Below are positions 6,080-12,212 of a stretch of 12,212 nucleotides of DNA, piece by piece (positions within the stretch are counted from its first letter, which is position 1; each line of letters starts with the position of its first letter). The stretch is from Bacillota bacterium (GTDB taxonomy: Bacteria > Bacillota_I > Bacilli_A > RFN20 > CAG-826). A program made the position numbers and the translations under genes. A model generated the notes under the pieces. That model searched no databases. It was not told the DNA's origin and was given only the letters and a program-made list of their open reading frames with translations. The DNA is taken from the NCBI GenBank assembly GCA_030831415.1, contig JAURLC010000014.1, positions 1 through 12,212 of the forward strand, written 5' to 3'.

Positions 6080-6115
6080 TTAGGGAATATTAATATTCCC
6101 TAATTTTTCTTTTTG
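6080..6115 (+). terminator. Rho-independent terminator after dnaN
   Basis: A perfect 24-nt palindrome (6080-6103; half-site TTAGGGAATATT) is followed by AATTTTTCTTTTT. The stem contains a GGG/CCC clamp, and the tail has two T-runs broken by one C. It lies 26 nt after the dnaN stop codon and just ahead of the -10 box of the next operon. Because the element is a perfect palindrome it could fold on either strand, but only the plus strand has the T-rich tail. Confidence 0.85.
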
Positions 6116-6124
6116 TGGTATAAT
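6116..6124 (+). promoter_or_regulatory. Extended -10 promoter of the yaaA-recF-gyrB-gyrA-serS operon
   Basis: TGGTATAAT is a perfect TGn-TATAAT extended -10 element. No good -35 is visible 16-18 nt upstream, where the terminator stem lies. Transcription would start near 6131, only about 10 nt before the GTG start of the S4 gene, leaving no room for a normal ribosome binding site. It is the only clear promoter seen between dnaN and gyrA. Confidence 0.75.
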
Positions 6125-6140
6125 TTATGACGGTTAGAAT

Positions 6141-6374
6141 GTGTTAAACAGTAGCGAATCCACCCTTGAAATCGGCATACACACCCCTTACATCCAATTG
6201 GGGCAGTTTTTAAAAATGACCGGACTCATTAATACGGGCGGAGAAGTAAAACAATACCTTCAACACCATGTTGTGGTTGTCAACCAAGTCGTCGATCAAC
6301 GACGCGGACGAAAGCTTTATCCTGGTGATACTCTTTTGATTGAAGGTCACCAATATGTGATTCGTGCGTTATGA
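6141..6374 (+). CDS. yaaA: S4-domain RNA-binding protein, YaaA family
   Basis: This 77-residue protein matches the small S4-domain protein found between dnaN and recF in Firmicutes (Bacillus subtilis YaaA/RlbA). The S4 RNA-binding fold runs from about residue 18 to 76: LGQFLKMTGLINTGGEVK (20-37), then HHVVVVNQ and the basic turn DQRRGRKLYPGDTL near 52-65. Its role is poorly known; RNA or ribosome binding is inferred from the fold. The start is GTG at 6141, because nearby ATGs at 6127 and 6139 are out of frame. No Shine-Dalgarno sequence precedes it and the leader would be about 10 nt. The TGA stop overlaps the recF ATG as ATGA, so the two are probably translationally coupled. Confidence 0.9.
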   Translation: MLNSSESTLEIGIHTPYIQLGQFLKMTGLINTGGEVKQYLQHHVVVVNQVVDQRRGRKLYPGDTLLIEGHQYVIRAL

Positions 6375-7453
6375 TCATTGATGAAATTGAGTTGACCAAC
6401 TATCGTTCTTATACATATTGTCGTATTTCTTTTGATCGAAAGATGAATGTCATCCTTGGTGAAAATGGAAGTGGAAAAACAAATCTCGTTGAAGCGATTC
6501 ATTATTTGTCCCTTGGTCGTTCATTTCGAACATCTGACGATGCTCGGTTAATCAAAAATAACGAAAAAGAAGCTCGCATTAAGGCGACGGTGTCGGGAGT
6601 TGGTCTGAAAAAGACCCTTGAAATCATTTTGACTCCACAAGGAAAAAGGGTATTGCTAAACTTTAAACCTATTCACCGATTATCTGAACTTTCCAGCGTT
6701 GTTAATGTATTGGTGTTTGAACCTCGTGATGTCTTGATGTTTGATGATGCACCCCGCGTGAGGCGTCAATTTCTAGATATCACCTTATCCAAACTTCACC
6801 CTCATTATTTAACCCATATCACGTTGTATGAAAAAATCTTGAAAGAGCGTAACGAATTGTTGAAACAACCCACGGTTGATCGTCAACACCTCGCCATCCT
6901 AACCGAACAACTCGTGGAAGCGAGTTTTCCCCTTATGGAGGCTAGATCATCTTATCTAACTCAAATCAACCGAGTTCTTTCTAAAGTGGTTGGATTGATT
7001 AAAGGGGAAAAATTCAACGTCGACCTCCAGTACGTGCCATATGTTTCCTTGCAAGGGGATTATCCACGTCAAGCTCGCTTACTTTATGAAAAAGCACTTG
7101 AACAAGATGTCAAGCGAAAAACGACTACCCTTGGAATTCACCGAGAAGACTTTGTTGTGGTGTATGACGATCAAGCAATTGCCTCCTTTGGTTCTCAAGG
7201 AGAAAATCGAATCGTCGCACTCGGCTTAAAGTTGTCTCCTTACTTCCTAATTGAAGAGAAAGAGAAAAAACCGATTATTGTACTCGATGATGTCCTTTCT
7301 GAGCTCGACGATCAAACGCAACACCGACTCTTATTATTTTTAGAAAAACTGGAACAAGTCTTTCTAACCACAACTCACTACCCCAACAACCAACATACTC
7401 AATTCGATATACAAAACCATATCATTACAAGGAGGCCACACCATGGCAGATGA
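6371..7453 (+). CDS. recF: DNA replication and repair protein RecF
   Basis: RecF is an SMC-like ABC ATPase that binds DNA at gaps and, with RecO and RecR, helps load RecA. The 360-residue product has Walker A GENGSGKTN (30-38), the RecF-typical segments LGRSFRT (48-54) and VFEPRDVLMF (115-124), then a coiled arm region (about 145-250). The signature motif FGSQGENR (273-280) and Walker B with D-loop IIVLDDVLSELD (302-313) complete the ATPase. Position 278 in the signature (usually SQGQ) is Glu, a mild deviation. The start ATG overlaps the yaaA stop and has no strong ribosome binding site. The last 11 nt overlap gyrB, and the gyrB Shine-Dalgarno sequence is read as the Arg-Arg codons near the RecF end. 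The stop is TGA. Confidence 0.97.
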   Translation: MIIDEIELTNYRSYTYCRISFDRKMNVILGENGSGKTNLVEAIHYLSLGRSFRTSDDARLIKNNEKEARIKATVSGVGLKKTLEIILTPQGKRVLLNFKPIHRLSELSSVVNVLVFEPRDVLMFDDAPRVRRQFLDITLSKLHPHYLTHITLYEKILKERNELLKQPTVDRQHLAILTEQLVEASFPLMEARSSYLTQINRVLSKVVGLIKGEKFNVDLQYVPYVSLQGDYPRQARLLYEKALEQDVKRKTTTLGIHREDFVVVYDDQAIASFGSQGENRIVALGLKLSPYFLIEEKEKKPIIVLDDVLSELDDQTQHRLLLFLEKLEQVFLTTTHYPNNQHTQFDIQNHIITRRPHHGR

Positions 7454-9422
7454 AACTCGATTAGAAAAGGAAAAACGCGAACTCGCTGAAGAGAAGGCAC
7501 GTGAAAAGGTTAGTACCGACTATAACGCGAGCAGTATTCAAGTTCTTGAAGGACTTGAAGCGGTGCGTAAGCGTCCTGGTATGTATATTGGAACAACCAG
7601 TGCTGCCGGTTTACACCATTTAGTGTGGGAAATTGTCGATAACTCAGTGGATGAAGCGTTAGCGGGCCACGCAACCCATATTCACGTCACGTTAAAAGCG
7701 GATGGGTCGATCGTTGTTGAAGATAACGGACGAGGCATTCCGGTCGATGTTGTTGCTAAATCTGGCAAACCAGCATTAGAAACCGTCTATACTGTCTTGC
7801 ACGCAGGTGGTAAGTTCGGTGAGGGTGGCGGATATAAAGTATCGGGTGGTTTGCACGGTGTAGGTGGTTCGGTTGTCAACGCGTTATCGGAGTGGATGCA
7901 CGCTGAAGTTCGTCGAGGAGGCAAACGTTACCGAATCGAATTTGCAAACGGCGGTAAAGTGGTTCAACCTGTTCACGAAGTGGGAGCGGCTGAGGGAAGC
8001 GGGACAACCGTTTCTTTTAAAGCAGATCCAACAATCTTTACTGAATCCACAACGTATCATTATGAAACCATTCGAGATCGACTCCGCCAAATGGCGTATT
8101 TAAACGCTGGATTAAATTTGAGTATTGAAGATCAACGAGGTGAAACACCTGTTAAAGAAGTGTTTTATTTTGAGGGTGGGATTAAAGAATTCATTCAATA
8201 CATCAACAAAAATAAAGACCCGTTATTCCCTGAAGTAATTTATGCATATGGTTCGGAAAACGGTATTTTTGCAGAAATTTCCATTCAATATAACGAGGGA
8301 TTCATCCCATCGATTTATTCGTATTGTAATAACATTAACACGCACGAAGGTGGCGCACACGAAGACAGTTTCCGTGGTGCGATTACCCGTGTGATGAACA
8401 AGTACGCCGTTGAACAAAAACTCATTAAAGAAAAAGATGATGCTTTTACCCAAGATGATGTTCGTGAAGGGATGGCGGCAATCATATCGGTTAAACACCC
8501 CGATCCTCAGTACGAAGGACAAACCAAAACGAAATTAGGCAATGCTGAAGTTCGTCCGATTGTGAATGCAATTGTCGCTGAAGGTGTGATGCGATTTTTA
8601 TTAGAAAATCCCAAAATCGCCAAACAAATCATTGATAAGATTCAACTAGCAGCGGACGCACGTGTTGCTAGTCGATTAGCGAAAGAAAATGTCCGTCGTA
8701 AAACCGCATTAGAATTCTCAACCTTACCCGGAAAACTCGCCGATTGTTCTTCCAAAGACCCATCCGTTTCTGAGTTGTACATCGTTGAAGGAAACTCTGC
8801 GGGTGGTTCTGCAAAAAACGGACGTGATCGTGAAACGCAAGCCATCTTGCCATTGCGAGGAAAAATTTTAAACGTACAAAAAGCACAAATGAAGAAGATT
8901 TATGCGAACACCGAAATTGGCAACATGATTACCGCGATTGGTGCGGGGATGTTACCCGAATTTGACCTTGGCAAATCTCGTTATCACAAAATCGTCATTA
9001 TGACGGATGCTGACGTGGATGGAAGCCACATTCGCGTTCTATTGTTAACATTCTTCTTCAGATACATGCGACCACTGATTGAAGCGGGGTATGTTTATAT
9101 TGCTCAACCACCTTTATATAAAGTGGAACACCATCAAAAATCGTATTACGCCTACAACGATGGTCAATTATCACAAATCAAGAAACAACTCAATCTTCTG
9201 GAAGGATACCCATTCCAACGATATAAAGGGTTAGGGGAAATGGACGCTGATCAGTTGTGGGAAACCACCATGGATCCTAAAGCAAGAAAAATGTTACGTG
9301 TTACCTTGCAAGACGCCATTGAAGCAGATTCTGTGTTTGATGCGTTAATGGGTGAAAATGTTGAACCTCGTCGTGATTTTATTGAAAAGAACGCAGTGTT
9401 TGTGAAAAACCTCGATATTTAA
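7443..9422 (+). CDS. gyrB: DNA gyrase subunit B
   Basis: GyrB is the ATPase and TOPRIM subunit of gyrase, which introduces negative supercoils. The 659-residue product has an acidic/basic N-terminal extension (about 1-25), then the GHKL ATPase with EIVDNSVDEA (63-72), VEDNGRGIP (92-100) and GGLHGVGGSVVNA (135-147). The transducer follows, and the TOPRIM domain has EGNSAGGSAKNGRDR (449-463) and DADVD (522-526). The tail includes YKGLGEMDADQLW. The length fits the Gram-positive form without the E. coli insert. Asn451 occupies the place of E. coli Asp426, where Asn is a known quinolone-resistance change. AAGGAGG at 7429-7435 with 7-nt spacing fixes the start. Residue features, and the neighbouring GyrA with its GyrA box, favour GyrB over ParE. 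Confidence 0.97.
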   Translation: MADETRLEKEKRELAEEKAREKVSTDYNASSIQVLEGLEAVRKRPGMYIGTTSAAGLHHLVWEIVDNSVDEALAGHATHIHVTLKADGSIVVEDNGRGIPVDVVAKSGKPALETVYTVLHAGGKFGEGGGYKVSGGLHGVGGSVVNALSEWMHAEVRRGGKRYRIEFANGGKVVQPVHEVGAAEGSGTTVSFKADPTIFTESTTYHYETIRDRLRQMAYLNAGLNLSIEDQRGETPVKEVFYFEGGIKEFIQYINKNKDPLFPEVIYAYGSENGIFAEISIQYNEGFIPSIYSYCNNINTHEGGAHEDSFRGAITRVMNKYAVEQKLIKEKDDAFTQDDVREGMAAIISVKHPDPQYEGQTKTKLGNAEVRPIVNAIVAEGVMRFLLENPKIAKQIIDKIQLAADARVASRLAKENVRRKTALEFSTLPGKLADCSSKDPSVSELYIVEGNSAGGSAKNGRDRETQAILPLRGKILNVQKAQMKKIYANTEIGNMITAIGAGMLPEFDLGKSRYHKIVIMTDADVDGSHIRVLLLTFFFRYMRPLIEAGYVYIAQPPLYKVEHHQKSYYAYNDGQLSQIKKQLNLLEGYPFQRYKGLGEMDADQLWETTMDPKARKMLRVTLQDAIEADSVFDALMGENVEPRRDFIEKNAVFVKNLDI

Positions 9423-9426
9423 GGAG
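9421..9426 (+). promoter_or_regulatory. Ribosome binding site of gyrA overlapping the gyrB stop
   Basis: AAGGAG shares its first two bases with the gyrB TAA stop and is spaced 6 nt from the gyrA ATG. Ribosomes ending gyrB would sit on the gyrA initiation site, which favours balanced production of the two subunits. Confidence 0.8.
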
Positions 9427-9432
9427 AACACC

Positions 9433-11928
9433 ATGGAAGATAACAAAGAAGATTACATCCAAGAGGGAATTGAAGCGGGGTTAAAAGACGTTGATATTTC
9501 AGGCGAAGTAAAAACCGCCTTTTTAGACTATTCGATGTCGGTCATTGTCTCGCGTGCGATTCCGGATGTTCGGGATGGATTAAAACCTGTTCACCGAAGA
9601 ATTATTTTCGGTATGAACGAACTAGGAATGCAATCCGATAAGCCGTATAAGAAATCGGCTCGTATTGTTGGGGATGTCATGGGTAAATTTCACCCTCATG
9701 GTGATCAAGCTATTTATTCAACGCTCGTTCGATTAGCGCAACCTTTCTCGATGCGTTATACACTTGTCGATGGTCATGGTAACTTTGGTTCGATTGACGG
9801 AGATGAAGCTGCCGCGATGCGTTATACCGAGGCACGTATGGCAAAAATGGCGATGGAAATGGTGAGAGATATTAATTCTGACACCGTTGATTTTGTGGAT
9901 AACTATGATGGAACGGAAAAAGAACCGGTTGTTTTACCATCACGCTTTCCCAACCTTCTTGTCAATGGTGGTTCGGGGATTGCTGTTGGGATGGCAACGA
10001 ACATGCCGACGCATAATTTGCGTGAAGTTGTTGAGGGAATTAAGGCGTATGTCGCCAACCCTGAGATTGAAATTTCCGACTTGATGGAGATTGTTCAAGG
10101 TCCGGATTTCCCTACTGGTGGTATTTTACTTGGTCGTTCAGGGATTCGTGATGCCTTCACAAAAGGAACAGGATCTATCGTGATTCGATCGAAGACGGAT
10201 ATTGAATACATGGACAATGGAAAAAAACGGATTGTCATCAAGGAAATACCGTATCAAGTCAATAAAGCGACGATGATTGAAACGATTGCACGCCTTGCCA
10301 ATGAAAAAATCATTGAAGGAATTACCGATATTCGTGACGAATCCAACAAAGACGGGATTCGTGTCGTCATTGAATTGAAAAAAGAGGTCATACCAGAAGT
10401 CATCCTCAATCAATTGTTCAAACATAGTCAAATGCAAATTAGTTTTGGGATTATTAATCTTGCGCTTGTGAATGGACAACCCAAAGTGCTTAATTTAAAA
10501 GAATTAATGCAACATTACATGGATCACCAAGTGGTGGTGCTTGAACGTCGCACACAATTCCAATTAGGAAAAGCGTTAGATCGTATTCATATCGTTGAAG
10601 GATTCTTGGTTGGGATTAACAACATTGATGAAATTATTCAAATTTTAAAACAATCTGCTAACACTGAATCGGCTCGACTTGCGTTGGGCGAACGGTTTAG
10701 TTTATCGGAACGCCAAACCAAAGAAATTGTGGATATGCCACTTCGTCGATTAACCGGCTTGGAAAAACAAAAGCTAGAAGATGAAAAACTATCCTTAGAA
10801 AAAGACATTGCGTATTATCGCGAACTTTTAGCATCACATGCCATGGTTCAATCGGTCATTTTAAACGATTTAGACACCATTGCCGCCAAATTTGGTGACG
10901 ATCGTGCCACCGAAATAACCGATGACACGTCATCTATTGAGGATGAAGATTTAATTCCTGTCAATCCAATCGTCATTACCGTGACAAAAAACGGCTATGT
11001 AAAACGGATGTCACCTGAAGTATTTAAGACCCAACACAAAGGGGGGCGGGGTGTAAAAGGAACAAACCTTAATGAGAACGATGTGGTGGAAATTATTGTC
11101 CACGCGAGCACACACACCGATATCTTGTTTTTCTCAAACTTAGGCAGAATTTACCGTCTTCGTGGATATCAAATACCCGAAATGAGTAAAAATGCAAAAG
11201 GAATACCCGTTGTAAACTTATTACCTTTTGATAAAGAAGAGGCCATTAAATCAATCATTCGTGTTGATGAATATGTTGAAAATCACCAACTCTTATTTGT
11301 GACGGAACGAGGGGTTGTTAAACGAACGAATATTACCGAGTTTTCAAGAATTAATCGCAACGGTAAAATTTGTATTACCTTGCGAGAAGGGGACATGCTT
11401 TTGGATGTGAAACATACAGATGGTTCGCAACGTGTGGGATTAGCCTCCAGCGAAGGCAAACTTGTTGCCTTCGATGAAAATGATATTCGATCGATGGGAC
11501 GAACGGCCGCTGGCGTAAGGGGTATGAGTGTTCCTAAAAACCACAAAGTCGTTAGTGTAACGATTTCTTCAGAAGGAAAATTCATTCTCGTTGTATCAGA
11601 AAAAGGATATGGCAAAAAGACTCCATTTGAAGATTACCGAGAAACAAAACGCGGCGCAAAAGGTGTTTATACGATCAAATCAGATGCCAAAATAGGTAAA
11701 CTCGTCGCGATGAACGCGGTGAATGGGGAAGAAGATTTACTCATTGTTACCAAAGCAGGTATCGTCATTCGCATTAACCTTGCTAGAGTGAGTGAGCAAT
11801 CCCGTCAAACTATGGGTGTACGTCTCATTCGATTGGATGAAAAAGATGTCGTTTCTTCGATTGCGGTCGTTGAACCATCCACGGATCCTGAAGAAGAAAT
11901 AACGGAAGTACCGTCACAAGAGGAATAA
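9433..11928 (+). CDS. gyrA: DNA gyrase subunit A
   Basis: GyrA cuts and rejoins DNA and wraps it for negative supercoiling. The 831-residue product has the breakage-reunion domain (about 30-500), with catalytic Tyr131 in AAAMRYTEAR and the isoleucine-bearing region GSGIAVGMATNMPTHN near 183-198. The beta-pinwheel C-terminal domain starts near 510. The GyrA box is QHKGGRG (534-540), close to the QRRGGKG of E. coli, which supports gyrase rather than topoisomerase IV. The quinolone region reads HPHGDQAIYSTLVRLAQPFS: Gln92 and Ser96 stand where E. coli has Ser83 and Asp87. The distance from Gln92 to Tyr131 (39) equals that from Ser83 to Tyr122, so the alignment is secure. The tail is acidic. serS follows after 3 nt. 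Confidence 0.97.
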   Translation: MEDNKEDYIQEGIEAGLKDVDISGEVKTAFLDYSMSVIVSRAIPDVRDGLKPVHRRIIFGMNELGMQSDKPYKKSARIVGDVMGKFHPHGDQAIYSTLVRLAQPFSMRYTLVDGHGNFGSIDGDEAAAMRYTEARMAKMAMEMVRDINSDTVDFVDNYDGTEKEPVVLPSRFPNLLVNGGSGIAVGMATNMPTHNLREVVEGIKAYVANPEIEISDLMEIVQGPDFPTGGILLGRSGIRDAFTKGTGSIVIRSKTDIEYMDNGKKRIVIKEIPYQVNKATMIETIARLANEKIIEGITDIRDESNKDGIRVVIELKKEVIPEVILNQLFKHSQMQISFGIINLALVNGQPKVLNLKELMQHYMDHQVVVLERRTQFQLGKALDRIHIVEGFLVGINNIDEIIQILKQSANTESARLALGERFSLSERQTKEIVDMPLRRLTGLEKQKLEDEKLSLEKDIAYYRELLASHAMVQSVILNDLDTIAAKFGDDRATEITDDTSSIEDEDLIPVNPIVITVTKNGYVKRMSPEVFKTQHKGGRGVKGTNLNENDVVEIIVHASTHTDILFFSNLGRIYRLRGYQIPEMSKNAKGIPVVNLLPFDKEEAIKSIIRVDEYVENHQLLFVTERGVVKRTNITEFSRINRNGKICITLREGDMLLDVKHTDGSQRVGLASSEGKLVAFDENDIRSMGRTAAGVRGMSVPKNHKVVSVTISSEGKFILVVSEKGYGKKTPFEDYRETKRGAKGVYTIKSDAKIGKLVAMNAVNGEEDLLIVTKAGIVIRINLARVSEQSRQTMGVRLIRLDEKDVVSSIAVVEPSTDPEEEITEVPSQEE

Positions 11929-11931
11929 AGC

Positions 11932-12212
11932 ATGTTAGATTTCAATTGGATCAAGTCTAAGCCAGAAGAAGTCCAAAAACGACTACAAATGAAAGGTTTT
12001 TCAGTAGACTTTTCTGAAGTAATTTTGTTAGATCAACAGCGAAGAAACTATCTCTTGGAAATTGAACAGGTCAAAGCAGAAGCAAACAAATTATCCGCAT
12101 CAGTTCCTTTAATAAAAAAAGAAGGTGGCGATGTTCAATCAATTTTCTCTCGTGTAAAACTTCTCAACGCTTCTATTCAAGATAAAGAAAAAGAAATGAA
12201 AGTGCTTGAAAA
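11932..12212 (+). CDS. serS: Serine-tRNA ligase, N-terminal part (cut by window edge)
   Basis: SerS charges tRNA-Ser with serine. The 93 visible residues form the start of the N-terminal tRNA-binding arm: MLDFNWIKSKPEEVQKRL, LLDQQRRNYLLEIEQVKAEA and NKLSASVPLIKKEGG, the typical long helical hairpin with heptad-like spacing. The catalytic class II domain lies beyond the window. The ATG is 3 nt after the gyrA stop, and GAGG at 11920-11923 inside the end of gyrA is spaced 8 nt, so it is probably co-transcribed with gyrase. The gyrB-gyrA-serS order also occurs in Mycoplasma genitalium. The identification rests on the N-terminal pattern alone but is strong. Confidence 0.92.
   Translation, partial: MLDFNWIKSKPEEVQKRLQMKGFSVDFSEVILLDQQRRNYLLEIEQVKAEANKLSASVPLIKKEGGDVQSIFSRVKLLNASIQDKEKEMKVLE

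Noticed and set aside
6074..6085. Telomere-like TAGGGTTAGGG
   Set aside because: Only two units, and they are part of the dnaN terminator arm and its flank; there is no evidence of a chromosome end.
11041..11051. G-rich run in gyrA as a phase-variation tract
   Set aside because: The run is interrupted, encodes the conserved GyrA box glycines, and the frame is intact on both sides.
1..12212. UGA-as-Trp genetic code (mycoplasma code)
   Set aside because: rnpA, yidC, yaaA and recF all end in TGA at natural family lengths, and all Trp codons in the genes are TGG.
1..12212. CRISPR arrays, insertion sequences, tRNA or rRNA genes, defence islands
   Set aside because: No direct repeat arrays, transposase motifs, terminal repeats or RNA gene signatures were seen; the window is compact conserved core.

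Overview
This window is a chromosomal replication-origin region of a Bacilli-type (Firmicutes, or Mollicutes-related) bacterium of low to moderate GC. Two gene blocks diverge from an origin at about 3100-3424. On the minus strand lie rpmH, rnpA, yidC, jag (khpB) and the 5' part of mnmE. On the plus strand lie dnaA, dnaN, a YaaA-type S4 protein gene, recF, gyrB, gyrA and the 5' part of serS. Both partial genes are cut by the window edge, not broken. TGA ends four genes (rnpA, yidC, yaaA, recF) and every Trp in the reading frames is TGG, so the standard code applies and the UGA-Trp mycoplasmas are excluded. The gyrB-gyrA-serS order nevertheless recalls mycoplasmas, so a standard-code lineage near Acholeplasma, Izemoplasma or Erysipelotrichia is a reasonable guess. 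This placement is inference.

Left block (1-3097, minus strand): a promoter with -35 TTGACT, an 18-nt spacer and -10 TATAAT drives ribosomal protein L34, the RNase P protein, the YidC membrane insertase and the RNA-binding protein KhpB, and then tRNA-modifying MnmE. rnpA/yidC and yidC/jag overlap by ATGA. A hairpin with a T-rich tail separates jag from mnmE and sits directly against the mnmE start codon.

Origin (3098-3424 and 4796-4931): the upstream part has four perfect DnaA boxes (TTATCCACA) plus degenerate copies arranged in inverted repeats next to AT-rich DNA. The dnaA-dnaN gap holds a fifth perfect box, a degenerate box, a short GC patch and TTA triplets, a layout resembling the Bacillus subtilis box/GC/DnaA-trio unwinding element. 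The origin therefore looks bipartite, with dnaA in between.

Right block (3425-12212, plus strand): dnaA encodes the initiator and dnaN the sliding clamp, followed by a strong terminator. A new extended -10 promoter then starts yaaA-recF-gyrB-gyrA-serS, which is tightly packed and partly overlapping.

The gene content is conserved core and I see no new multi-gene system. The most unusual signals are residue-level. GyrA carries Gln and Ser at the positions of E. coli Ser83 and Asp87. GyrB carries Asn at the position of E. coli Asp426. DnaA lacks the first Walker A glycine. dnaA and yaaA have no Shine-Dalgarno sequence and have -10 boxes close to their start codons.
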